A stretch of 64,000 bases of DNA from Ideonella oryzae (GTDB taxonomy: Bacteria > Pseudomonadota > Gammaproteobacteria > Burkholderiales > Burkholderiaceae_C): assembly GCF_024055665.1 (NCBI RefSeq), contig NZ_JAMXMC010000003.1, positions 222,814 through 286,813 on the forward strand, read 5' to 3'. The stretch's first letter is position 1. Each line of letters begins with the position of its first letter. The translations under genes and the position numbers were made by a program. The notes beneath the pieces are model-generated. The model searched no databases. It was not told the origin of the DNA and was given only the letters and a program-made list of their open reading frames with translations. Positions 54,631 to 62,556 of this stretch are shown piece by piece.

Positions 54631-55371
54631 GGACAGCTGCTCTGTGTCACGACCGACCGCCAAGGCATGCATCCAGCGCCCGGCGGCCAGCCTCCCGTGA
54701 CTGTGTTCTGTTTGTTACTGTGCGGGTGATTCTGCACCGGGATGCAGGTGACTTTGACGCTGAGCCCGGGCCAGGCCCTGGTAGAAGGGCCCAGTGTGAG
54801 GAAGTCACAAAAACTCTGCGGTCAGTAGCCCGGCGACATGGTGAGCCGGCGGCAACTGCCCACCGGTTACCGGATGCGTGCCTTGGATGGTTACCAGATC
54901 GGTTAACAGCAAAGGGGCGGGTCCTGCAAAGGGTGCCCTTTGAGATGCCGCAGGACATCGCGTGTGCAGAATACGCGGCTTTGCACTGACGTCTTTCGGG
55001 GGTGATCTCCTGGACCAGGCGATGGACCGCCTCTCCTCGGTCGGCTCCCGTGGGCTCCAGTGCGAAACACGCGATCGGTCGGAAGCATGGACACACGCCT
55101 GGCCCTTGAAAGGGGGGCCTTTGCTGCGTACCGAATTTCGCTTCTGCGTACCTCGGCCAGCTTTAGACAAGAAAAACGCTTGGGCGAGCACGCAGCCGGA
55201 CGAGGAGGTGGTGGCGCTCCGGGACGGGAAACCCGAAACCCTGCGGCCAGGATGCCCCGGGGGGGGCAGAGACTGGGCATGGCAAGGAAGGCTGCGCCAC
55301 ACGCCTGGCCGGTATTGTGCCCACCTTTCCTGCCTTCCTATCCACCCGACAGATGGCTACTCTAGATGGTG

Positions 55372-55384
55372 TCCGTCAGACGGA
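55372..55384. promoter_or_regulatory. 13-bp palindrome, first copy
   Basis: TCCGTCAGACGGA is a perfect palindrome around a central A. A related palindrome, TCCGCCCGGCGGA, lies 78 bp away at 55450; both are followed by a TA-rich stretch (AATAAG and CTTATG). Possible binding sites for an island regulator. Confidence 0.45.
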
Positions 55385-55449
55385 ATAAGAAGAGCGCCAT
55401 TCAGGCCGCCCACAGCTCTGTAGGCCGGACCTGCTGACACTCACCTTCA

Positions 55450-55462
55450 TCCGCCCGGCGGA
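55450..55462. promoter_or_regulatory. 13-bp palindrome, second copy
   Basis: TCCGCCCGGCGGA shares TCCGYC-N-GRCGGA with the copy at 55372. It lies 1 bp beyond the stop of the winged-helix-like gene. No hairpin can form from a 6-1-6 repeat, so a protein binding site is more likely than a terminator. Confidence 0.45.
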
Positions 55463-55463
55463 C

Positions 55464-55952
55464 TTATGCAGCGGCCAGATGTCTGTCCCGCGGACCAAGC
55501 GCGCTGTTTGGGGAACGCTTGGCGCCGCCGCTGGCGACCAACTTGGGCCGATTTCGATAGCCTCCCCGAGGAAACGCCTGCTGCGCCCCGTGGTCATAGC
55601 CATCGAGGCGGTCGAGCGCCTGCCAAGTGACGGCGTACCAACTGGCGTTATTGGGAAATCCGCCTTTGGCAGTCTCGAAAATCAACTGGGCAGCCAACAG
55701 TTCGGCCTTGGCCCGGTTCAGCGTGTCAGCGCTCTTCCAGCCGCGTGTTTTCATGTATCGGAAGGAGAGGAGCAAACGGCCGTTGTTATCCGACGCGAAC
55801 TGTCTCGCCACCTCCAGGAGCAGGGACCGTGCTGTGTGACTCAGTCCTCGATAAGCATCCGAGTCCACGACTGACCACGGAAGTGCGATGAAGCCACCGG
55901 CATCCCGGCCGCTTCCCGGACCACGGCGGCCGTACTGACGTCCATTTGCCAT
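55464..55952 (-). CDS. Island winged-helix-like protein, possible replication or regulatory function
   Basis: 162 residues from MANGRQYGRRGPGSGRD. The region GGFIALPWSVVDSDAYRGLS then ARSLLLEVARQFASDNNGRL, with RYMKTRGWKSADTLNRAKAE, reads like the helix-turn-helix of phage and island replication initiators. The C-terminus is rich in Gly/Arg and Ala. It follows the AlpA-like gene with a 1-bp gap, so co-transcribed. Function is inferred from fold-like patterns and is not certain. Confidence 0.65.
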   Translation of the reverse strand: MANGRQYGRRGPGSGRDAGGFIALPWSVVDSDAYRGLSHTARSLLLEVARQFASDNNGRLLLSFRYMKTRGWKSADTLNRAKAELLAAQLIFETAKGGFPNNASWYAVTWQALDRLDGYDHGAQQAFPRGGYRNRPKLVASGGAKRSPNSALGPRDRHLAAA

Positions 55953-55953
55953 G

Positions 55954-56163
55954 TCAGTTCCCCTCCAGCACGCGACGAATTTCCTGGACCGGCCAGGCGA
56001 GGCGGCCGTTGATGCGAACCGGGCGGATCGGTCCACTCTCATAGCAGGCCCACAAGCGCAGGGTCTGCGGCGCCCGGTTGAGATGCCGCGCCGCTTCTGC
56101 TGTAGGCAGAGCCGACCGTTTTTCCTCCACCAGCGGAGTGAGTTGATTGGGGTCCTTCATCAT
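55954..56163 (-). CDS. AlpA-like HTH regulator / excisionase
   Basis: 69 residues from MMKDPNQLTPLVEEKRSALP (second ATG at 56160 also possible). The MerR/AlpA-type helix-turn-helix is seen in PTAEAARHLNRAPQTLRLWA followed by the wing RINGRLAWPVQEIRRVL. In integrative elements such proteins activate or assist excision and bind near att sites or promoters. It is in the integrase-side operon, between a 407-residue protein and the winged-helix-like gene. Confidence 0.85.
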   Translation of the reverse strand: MMKDPNQLTPLVEEKRSALPTAEAARHLNRAPQTLRLWACYESGPIRPVRINGRLAWPVQEIRRVLEGN

Positions 56164-56179
56164 GTAAAAGCTCCTGGCT

Positions 56180-57403
56180 TCATTCAACATGATGCGATTG
56201 CGATGACGGGGTGCGGGATCGCCCTGTTTGCCCCGTCGCTCGCCCTGCAGCAACCCCGGCGCCGGGGTTCGTGATCCCCTGAATCAGGCTGTCGATCCCC
56301 TCCCACCGCTGGCCGCTTGATTCGACGCCTGTTGACCCTGCAACGTTGATCGGAGCTTCATCCTTGTAGCGTTCAAAGCTATCCGGGAAATGCTTCCGAA
56401 ACGCGGCCCAAAGGGCTGCGACAGGAGCACGCCTACCGATCTTCCGCCTCCTGTCCATCAACCACAGAAGAACCGCGTAGGGGTCGAACATCGGTTCGGT
56501 GTGATGTCGCCCTGGCTGACCACGCAGCACACAGGCTTTGTCGAGCGCTGGCTTGTCCTTGAGGTTGGCGAACCACGATCGGTTCATGCCCGACATGCCC
56601 CCGAAGACGCTGATCAGCTGAGACCGCGTCGCCGCGAGACTGAGGTCTGGTGCAGTCCAGGACTCGACGGGTGAGGCGCACGCCCCCCAGACGTCTGAAG
56701 AAACTGCAGATGGAGAGGTCGAGCGGTCCCCACGCTGCTGCAGTTCGGCAAGCGTCTTCACCAAGGATTGCGCCTCAACCCCATCTACGGGGCCAACAAA
56801 ATCCCCATCGATCCCACCGGCCTCTCGCTCGGCCGCATTGGGGGCAGACAACGAGCGGGCAGCCTTCTGCCCCTCGGAGCGCATCCCAGCTTGCCACGCG
56901 CGCCACGTCTCTGCGATGAGGGTCGCCACCTCGTCCCGAAGGCGGCCTGGCGGTAGCGCCTCCACCGCCTGGGCAACTCCCTCACCGACATCCACCCCGT
57001 CCCCCTGCAGATGGCATGCGATGTAGTCCATGAGCATCCAGCCAGGCCCGCTGGCGCAGTACATCGCAAGGTCGAAGGCATCGAACTGAAATGGCAACAA
57101 CGGCTCGATCACACCAGGAGCGCGGTGGATCATGCTGAGCGCGTGCAGCGGCATGTCTCCCTCCCAGCTTTGGCGAGGTCGGTACCAAATTCCTTTGCCG
57201 TCCAACCAGTAGCATGCCTGCGATGCCAAGCCGGCAATGCTCGAAGTGTCCGCGTGGCAGTTCACCTCTGCGATGCCCGCCATGTCCAGATAGCGTGTGC
57301 CCTCTGGCGGAAGGACAAGCTCACCGTCAACGACACGGCGATCAAATGCCCGGCACAGGGCCAGAAAGGTCAAGCGGTCATAAGGCTTGGGAAGCGCGCT
57401 CAC
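56180..57403 (-). CDS. Island protein of unknown function
   Basis: About 407 residues using GTG at 57403 (VSALPKPYDRLTF); ATG starts upstream would lie in a poor context. Notable patches are LTFLALCRAFDRRVVDGELV, CHADTSSIAGLASQACYWLD and MFDPYAVLLWLMDRRRKIG near the C-terminal third. No motif of a known family is seen. The layout, integrase - this gene - AlpA - winged helix, is common in small islands, so it may be a recombination or regulatory factor. Confidence 0.6.
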   Translation of the reverse strand: MSALPKPYDRLTFLALCRAFDRRVVDGELVLPPEGTRYLDMAGIAEVNCHADTSSIAGLASQACYWLDGKGIWYRPRQSWEGDMPLHALSMIHRAPGVIEPLLPFQFDAFDLAMYCASGPGWMLMDYIACHLQGDGVDVGEGVAQAVEALPPGRLRDEVATLIAETWRAWQAGMRSEGQKAARSLSAPNAAEREAGGIDGDFVGPVDGVEAQSLVKTLAELQQRGDRSTSPSAVSSDVWGACASPVESWTAPDLSLAATRSQLISVFGGMSGMNRSWFANLKDKPALDKACVLRGQPGRHHTEPMFDPYAVLLWLMDRRRKIGRRAPVAALWAAFRKHFPDSFERYKDEAPINVAGSTGVESSGQRWEGIDSLIQGITNPGAGVAAGRATGQTGRSRTPSSQSHHVE

Positions 57404-57584
57404 TGCAGGTACCTGGCTGGGTTGAATGGATGGCCGCTTATGGCGATGGTGGGTCCATCGCCTTCCACGGATCGGTACGCCATTCAACGTCCGGTTGTTC
57501 GCACACTTCTTCAAAAATCCCCAGTTCGCTTGGGGCCTGCGATGCCAATCCCCAGGCAACGAGCCCCCGCTCCGGAAGGCCCCT

Positions 57585-58889
57585 TCAGTGATCAGAGGAT
57601 GTCCCCATCGCGAGGGCCAGGATGTGATCCTCGATCCTCTGCAAATACGGCCGCAGAGCATCGACGCTGCGAGGCCGGTAGCCCTCCGCCGTTGCGCTGG
57701 GGCGGTGCCCCATCACCTGCGCGATGGCGCCGGCGGGTGCGCCTGCAGCTTCCCCCAGCAGCGAAAACGAGCGGCGCAGACCGTGTAGCGTCAGCCCATC
57801 GATGCCCGCAGTTGCCAGGGCCCTTTCGTGACTGGAGCGGGGGTCCGCGATCCGACCCGTCTTGCTGGCGCTGGCGAACACAAAGGGTGAGGCTTCGCCA
57901 TCGGAACCCTTCGCTCTCGGCAAACCCTGCAACAGCTTGGACAAGTAGCTTGTCAGCGGGAACGTCCGGGTATCACCAACCTTGTCGGCGATGGTGATCT
58001 TCTGCCAGCGGAAGTCCACATCAGCCCACTTGAGCGCTGCCATCTCCTCGCGGCGGGCCCCGGTGAGCAGCAGCGCTCTGAGGTAGGCCGAAGCCACCTG
58101 GTTGGGCAGTTGCGCGACGGCTGCCCACCAGCCCGAGACCTGGGCTGCCTCCAAGGCGTCGGTGCGCCGCTTGGTCTCGGGCAGGTTGTCCATGATGGCC
58201 GCACCCTTGGCCACCTCGGTGCTCACGAGACGACGGTACTCCGGCTGGATCGAGCACCATCGCAAGAAGCCCCGGAACATCATCAACGCCCGAGTCGCTT
58301 GGTGCTTGCTGCGCCGACTCTCCGCCAGGAACCAGGCCGTCAGCCGGTCCTCATCGATCTGAGACAGACGCAGGGACAGCAAAGGCGTGATGTGCCCCGG
58401 CAAAGTCAGCCCGCTGCCCCGCTTCTTCGGCTCACCACCCGGGGCGGTCATGCGCTGCATGTCGGCCAGATAGCGGGGCTTCCAGGCATCCCGGCGCTTG
58501 GGTTTCCCTTCCTCCATGTAGCGGAGCCAAGCACTGCGGACGGTGAGCTCTTCAGCCGCCTCTCGGGCTGCTTCTGCTGCCCGCTGCTGCTGGCGCTTGC
58601 GCTCCTCTTCCCGAGGATCAATGCCGGCATCGACCAGACGCTTGAGTTCCTGCGCGCGCTTGCGTGCCTCCCCCAAAGGCCAGTCGGTCACCGTGCCGAT
58701 GGCGATGCGCATCGACTCACCCGCCAACCTCGCCTCAAAAACGAAGGTACGGCGCCCGGTGGGGGTCACCCGGAGTGCGAGCGCAGGCGCATCCGTATCC
58801 CAGAGAAAGGCCTGGGACTTCCCCGGCGGGCAAGCGAAGGATTCGATCCGCCCTGCGGTCAGGCGCACACGCGCCACTGACTGCTTCAT
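57585..58889 (-). CDS. Tyrosine integrase with DUF4102 arm-binding domain
   Basis: 434 residues. The N-terminal ~90 residues follow the DUF4102 (Arm_DNA-bind) pattern PALALRVTPTGRRTFVFEAR; a core-binding domain is in the middle, and the C-terminal catalytic domain shows the Arg in TGARREEMAAL, the HxxR in HGLRRSFSLLGE and the Tyr nucleophile in MGHRPSATAEGY. It is the last complete gene before attR and is transcribed away from it. It recombines the 50-bp tRNA-Thr repeats. Confidence 0.93.
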   Translation of the reverse strand: MKQSVARVRLTAGRIESFACPPGKSQAFLWDTDAPALALRVTPTGRRTFVFEARLAGESMRIAIGTVTDWPLGEARKRAQELKRLVDAGIDPREEERKRQQQRAAEAAREAAEELTVRSAWLRYMEEGKPKRRDAWKPRYLADMQRMTAPGGEPKKRGSGLTLPGHITPLLSLRLSQIDEDRLTAWFLAESRRSKHQATRALMMFRGFLRWCSIQPEYRRLVSTEVAKGAAIMDNLPETKRRTDALEAAQVSGWWAAVAQLPNQVASAYLRALLLTGARREEMAALKWADVDFRWQKITIADKVGDTRTFPLTSYLSKLLQGLPRAKGSDGEASPFVFASASKTGRIADPRSSHERALATAGIDGLTLHGLRRSFSLLGEAAGAPAGAIAQVMGHRPSATAEGYRPRSVDALRPYLQRIEDHILALAMGTSSDH

Positions 58890-58905
58890 GATGTCGATCC
58901 AAAAT

Positions 58906-58927
58906 CTGTAGGCAATCTGTAGGCAAA
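58906..58927. repeat. Two tandem 11-bp repeats, probable integrase arm sites (right)
   Basis: CTGTAGGCAAT at 58906-58916 and CTGTAGGCAAA at 58917-58927, 16 bp upstream of the integrase start codon and about 125 bp from attR. Same orientation as the three copies near attL. They also overlap the likely integrase promoter, so they may autoregulate it. The rest of 58928-59052 is AT-rich. Confidence 0.8.
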
Positions 58928-59052
58928 TTGGCGCAATAAACCGATGCCAAGATCAACAGAAGAAGTGGATCAATCCGCGAGAAAGACAACCTAACCTGTT
59001 GATTTATATTGATGTTATCAACAGAGGCGAACACAGGCAATCAAACCCATTC

Positions 59053-59102
59053 GCGCATTCGTAATGCGAAGGTCGAGGGTTCGACTCCTTTCACCGGCAC
59101 CA
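59053..59102 (+). repeat. Right attachment site (attR), 50-bp direct repeat
   Basis: Identical to tRNA-Thr bases 46839-46888, but the 5' half of the tRNA is absent, so this copy is not a gene. It marks the host-side end of the island. Confidence 0.95.
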
Positions 59103-59110
59103 GTCTTTTC

Positions 59111-59141
59111 CAGGGCCCGCCATGTGCGGGCCCTGTGCTTT
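59111..59141 (+). terminator. Displaced native terminator of tRNA-Thr
   Basis: CAGGGCCCGC, loop CATGT and GCGGGCCCTG form a 10-bp perfect stem followed by TGCTTTT. It lies 8 bases after the CCA of the attR copy, exactly where a tRNA terminator would be before island insertion. Confidence 0.75.
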
Positions 59142-59211
59142 TCCGGTCCCCGACACCGTCGCCCTTCCTTGATCAAAGGGGCGGAATCGCCCGCCACAGG
59201 CTCGGCATACC

Positions 59212-61245
59212 ATGCCACCTATGAAGCCCCCCGCCGACCACCGCCCTGCCCTGGCCACGCTGTTCGAGCAGATGTCCGATGCCGTGTACCTGCTGGACCC
59301 GGCAACGTCCAAGGTGCTGTGGGGCAACCGGGCAGCCTGGGAGAGCCTGGGGCTGACGGCGGACGAGGTGCTCAACCACAGCGTACTGAGCCTGCAGATG
59401 GACGTCACCGGTCTGCCGCAGTGGAGCGAGATCGCCGCGGTCATCCGGCGTGCGGCGCCCTACACCTTCGTGGGGCGGCACCGGCACGCGCAGGGGCACG
59501 AGGTGCCGGTGGAGGTCAGCACCACCTGCTTTGTCGAGGGGGGGCAGGAGTACTTTCTGTCGGTGGCGCGGGACATCTCGCGGCGTCTGGCCCTGGAGGC
59601 CGAGCTGAACCAGCGCGAGAAGCAGCTGTGGTTCGCCCTCAACGAGGCCACCGACGGCCTGTGGGACTGGAACATCCCGGCCGGCGAGGTGTTCTTCAGC
59701 CCGCAGCTCAAACGCATGCTGGGCTATGGCCCGGACGAGATGCCGCCCTCGCTGGAGACCTGGACGCGCAATGTGCACCCCGACGATGCACCGCAGGTGA
59801 TGGCCCGGCTGCAGGATCATCTGGCCGGCCGCCGCCAGCGTTATGAGGCTGTGTACCGGCTGCGCTGCCGCAACGGCGACCACCTATGGGTGGAAGACCG
59901 GGGGCGCGTGTGCGAACGCGACGACCAAGGTGCGCCCACACGGGTGGTGGGCATGGTGCAGGACGTCACGGCCCGGCACGATGCCCAGGAGGAACTGCGC
60001 CGGCACCGCGAACACCTGGAAGAGCTGGTGCAGGAGCGCACGGCCGCACTGTCGGAGGCCAAGGCGGCGGCCGAGGCCGCCAGCCAGGCCAAGAGCCGCT
60101 TCCTGGCCAACATGAGCCATGAGCTGCGCACGCCGCTGGCCGGCGTGATCGGCCTGGCCGGTCTGGCCCTGCAGGCGGCCCAGCCGCCCGGCCTGCGCGA
60201 CCAGCTGGGCAAGATCGAACAGGCCTCGCAGCACCTGCTCTCGCTGATCAACGACATCCTGGATCTGTCGAAGATCGAGGCCGAACGGATGGTGCTCGAG
60301 GCCGAGCCCTTCGTGCTGGGCAGCGTGATCGACAGCGTCTACCACCTGTCGGCCCACCGTGCCCACGCCAAGGGCCTGGCGCTGCAGGTCGACATCGACC
60401 CCACGCTCGCCCGCCAGCCGGTCGTCGGCGATGCCTTGCGCCTCAAGCAGGTGCTGCTCAACCTGGTCGACAACGCGATCAAGTTCACGCCGCAGGGGCA
60501 GGTGACCGTGACCCTGACGCAAGGCCACGCTGCAGAAGACGGGAGCCTGTGGCTGCTCGGCGAGGTGCGGGACAGCGGCATCGGGGTCAGCCCAGAGCTT
60601 CACCCCCGGTTGTTCCAGCCCTTCGAACAGGCCGATGGGTCGACCAGCCGGCGCCACGGCGGCACGGGCCTGGGCCTGACCATCTCGCGCCAGCTGGTGC
60701 GGATGATGGGCGGCGACATCGGCCTGGAGAGCGCACCGGCACAGGGCACCCGGGTCTGGTTCACCCTGCGCCTGCCGGTGGCCTCCGGAGCCTCTGCGGC
60801 CGCCCGTGTAGAGGCGACCGACACGGCCCCGGCGAGCCTGCAGGTCTTGCGGGCCCGCCACGCTGGGCGCCGGGTGCTGGTGGCCGAGGACGACCCGGTC
60901 AGCGCCGAGGTCTGCTGCGCGCTGCTCAGACAGGCCGGCCTGCAGCCCGAGCTGGCGACGGATGGCCAGGTGGCCTGGGACATGGCCGCCTGGCAGACCT
61001 ACGACCTGCTGCTGATGGACATGCAGATGCCCCGCATGGGGGGGCTGGAGGCCACGCAACAGATCCGCGCGGCTGGCGCGTGCCGGGATGCGCCCATCGT
61101 GGCGCTGACGGCCAATGCCTTCGAGGACGACCAGCGACGCTGCCTGGCCGCGGGCATGGACGCCTACCTCACCAAACCCGTGGACCCCGCCCGCCTGTAC
61201 AGCGTGCTGTGCGAGCAGTTGGACCGTGCCAGCAGCGGCGCCTGA
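59212..61245 (+). CDS. Hybrid histidine kinase with two PAS domains
   Basis: 677 residues (ATG at 59221 gives 674). Two PAS domains at about 12-130 (FEQMSDAVYLLDPATSKVLW) and 135-265 (PAS_3-like, with VHPDD...) precede a short coiled coil, a HisKA domain with phosphorylatable H303 in SHELRTP, an HATPase domain (DNAIKFTPQG, GTGLGL), and a C-terminal receiver with D603 in LLMDMQMP and conserved TANAF and K in LTKPVD. No membrane segment is present, so it is a cytoplasmic sensor. It lies 77 bp upstream of the RsbQ-like gene. Confidence 0.94.
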   Translation: MPPMKPPADHRPALATLFEQMSDAVYLLDPATSKVLWGNRAAWESLGLTADEVLNHSVLSLQMDVTGLPQWSEIAAVIRRAAPYTFVGRHRHAQGHEVPVEVSTTCFVEGGQEYFLSVARDISRRLALEAELNQREKQLWFALNEATDGLWDWNIPAGEVFFSPQLKRMLGYGPDEMPPSLETWTRNVHPDDAPQVMARLQDHLAGRRQRYEAVYRLRCRNGDHLWVEDRGRVCERDDQGAPTRVVGMVQDVTARHDAQEELRRHREHLEELVQERTAALSEAKAAAEAASQAKSRFLANMSHELRTPLAGVIGLAGLALQAAQPPGLRDQLGKIEQASQHLLSLINDILDLSKIEAERMVLEAEPFVLGSVIDSVYHLSAHRAHAKGLALQVDIDPTLARQPVVGDALRLKQVLLNLVDNAIKFTPQGQVTVTLTQGHAAEDGSLWLLGEVRDSGIGVSPELHPRLFQPFEQADGSTSRRHGGTGLGLTISRQLVRMMGGDIGLESAPAQGTRVWFTLRLPVASGASAAARVEATDTAPASLQVLRARHAGRRVLVAEDDPVSAEVCCALLRQAGLQPELATDGQVAWDMAAWQTYDLLLMDMQMPRMGGLEATQQIRAAGACRDAPIVALTANAFEDDQRRCLAAGMDAYLTKPVDPARLYSVLCEQLDRASSGA

Positions 61246-61322
61246 GGGCGCATCCCCAGAGGCGATGAACGTCGGGGCATGCCCCGAGCCGGCGAGGCGC
61301 TGTGTCCGAATAGCATCTGCAC

Positions 61323-62141
61323 ATGCCCCTTCCCGACCCCACGTCCTCGCCGGCGGCACGGCACCGCGTCACCGTCCACGGCCCGGCGGACGCCGCCCGC
61401 ACGCTGCTGCTGGTCCATGGTTTTGGCACCGACCAGACCGTGTGGAACGACCTGCTGCCGCGGCTCGACCCGGCGTTGCGCGTCATCACCTACGACCAGG
61501 CAGGCTGCGGCCAGTGTGATCCGTCGCTCTTCGTGCAGCACCGCTACCTCAACCTGCACGGCTTTGCGCACGATCTGGCCGCCCTGGCGCGGGACCTGGA
61601 TCTGCGCGATGCGATCCTGGTCGGCCACTCCTTCGGGGCCATGGTGGGCGTGCTGGCCGCGCTGGAAGTGCCGGATTGCTTCAGCCGCCTGGCCCTCATC
61701 GGCGCGTCGCCGCGCTACCTGGACGACGGCGACTACCGCGGCGGCTTCCAGGAAGAGGACATCGAGCAGGTCTACCGGGTGGCCATGGCCAACTACAGCG
61801 GCTGGGCCGACACCTTTGCGCCGGTGGCCGTGGGTGACGCCAACGGGCCCGACCTGGCCGAGCACTTCGCCCGCTCCTTGAAAGCCATCCCGCCTGAGCG
61901 GGCCTTGACCATCCTGTGCGCGATCCTGCAGTCCGACCACCGCCAGGCGCTGCCCAAGCTGAACCACCCCGTGCTGCTGCTGCAGACCCAGCGCGACAGC
62001 TTCGTGCCCCTGGCCGTGGCCCAGTACATGGCCGACCACCTGCCCCAGGCCGAACTGCGGCTGCTGGACGCGCAAGGGCACCTGCCCCACCTGACCTCGC
62101 CGGCCCAGGTGGCCGATGCTCTGCACCCCTTCCTGCAATGA
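61323..62141 (+). CDS. RsbQ-like alpha/beta hydrolase
   Basis: 272 residues. Catalytic triad visible: nucleophile S103 in GHSFG, D225 in QRDSFVP and H253 in GHLPH, with HGFGTDQTVWN as oxyanion loop. The pattern YRGGFQEEDIEQVYRVAMAN and YSGWADTFAP is typical of RsbQ/KAI2-type hydrolases. In Bacillus RsbQ supplies a small signal molecule to the PAS-containing phosphatase RsbP. Here the neighbour is a PAS hybrid kinase on the same strand, so a signal-supply role is plausible. Confidence 0.92.
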   Translation: MPLPDPTSSPAARHRVTVHGPADAARTLLLVHGFGTDQTVWNDLLPRLDPALRVITYDQAGCGQCDPSLFVQHRYLNLHGFAHDLAALARDLDLRDAILVGHSFGAMVGVLAALEVPDCFSRLALIGASPRYLDDGDYRGGFQEEDIEQVYRVAMANYSGWADTFAPVAVGDANGPDLAEHFARSLKAIPPERALTILCAILQSDHRQALPKLNHPVLLLQTQRDSFVPLAVAQYMADHLPQAELRLLDAQGHLPHLTSPAQVADALHPFLQ

Positions 62142-62175
62142 CCCACGGCCGCCACGGAGGGGCGGCACGGCAGGG

Positions 62176-62430
62176 TCACCAGCAGGTGTCGATCACCTCG
62201 ACCAGTCCCTCGCGGGCCATCTCCATCTGGCTCTTGATGTTCACCAGCACATCGGTAGAGGCCGGCGGAAACACGGCCAGGTCATGGTCCAGCGTGTCGA
62301 TCCAGGCGCGCACCGCCCGGCGGGCGGACGAGGGGTCCAGCCCCATGTGAAAGAGTTCCTCCACCGGGTAGCCGTCCAGGGCCTGGTGCAGGTGTTCAGG
62401 GAGCAGGTGCAACTGCGCAATACCGTTCAT
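62176..62430 (-). CDS. Hypothetical small protein
   Basis: 84 residues from MNGIAQLHLLPEHLHQALDG, preceded by GGGAGG as ribosome site. The composition is amphipathic and helical, with RRAVRAWIDTLDHDLAVFPP and IKSQMEMAREGLVEVIDTCW. No family is recognised. Convergent with the RsbQ-like gene (34 bp gap) and divergent from the PH-domain gene. Confidence 0.7.
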   Translation of the reverse strand: MNGIAQLHLLPEHLHQALDGYPVEELFHMGLDPSSARRAVRAWIDTLDHDLAVFPPASTDVLVNIKSQMEMAREGLVEVIDTCW

Positions 62431-62556
62431 CTCGAACCTCCCACGGCACAGTAGACAGCGCACGGGTGGGCCCGTCCCTGCTTCGGATCAAGACAAGGAC
62501 GGTATTGGCGGCCGCAACCGTGGCCTCTGCCCGGCCTGGGTTACCCTGCAAGCACC

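Larger units (their letters stand above)
54673..55463. other. Long stretch without a recognised gene
   Basis: About 790 bp inside the island with open frames on both strands that do not look like genes: no start with ribosome site, no family motif and no consistent codon bias. Only two palindromes near the right end (listed separately) stand out. Confidence 0.55.
46839..59102. mobile_element. 12.3-kb integrative genomic island in tRNA-Thr
   Basis: The element is bounded by 50-bp direct repeats, has a tyrosine integrase next to the right end, tandem 11-bp repeats inside both ends, an AlpA-like regulator, and two large helicase-type genes as cargo. Every recognised gene is on the minus strand. 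The sequence is less GC-rich than the surroundings by eye. No conjugation, capsid or relaxase genes are seen, so it is probably mobilised by another element or satellite-like. Confidence 0.92.

Noticed and set aside
54962..55423. 153-codon plus-strand frame in the island gap
   Set aside because: No ribosome site, no motif and no codon pattern like the neighbours; the minus frame over the same bases is equally open.
59053..59102. A second tRNA-Thr gene
   Set aside because: Only the 3' 50 bases are present; acceptor 5' strand and D-arm are missing, so it is an att repeat.
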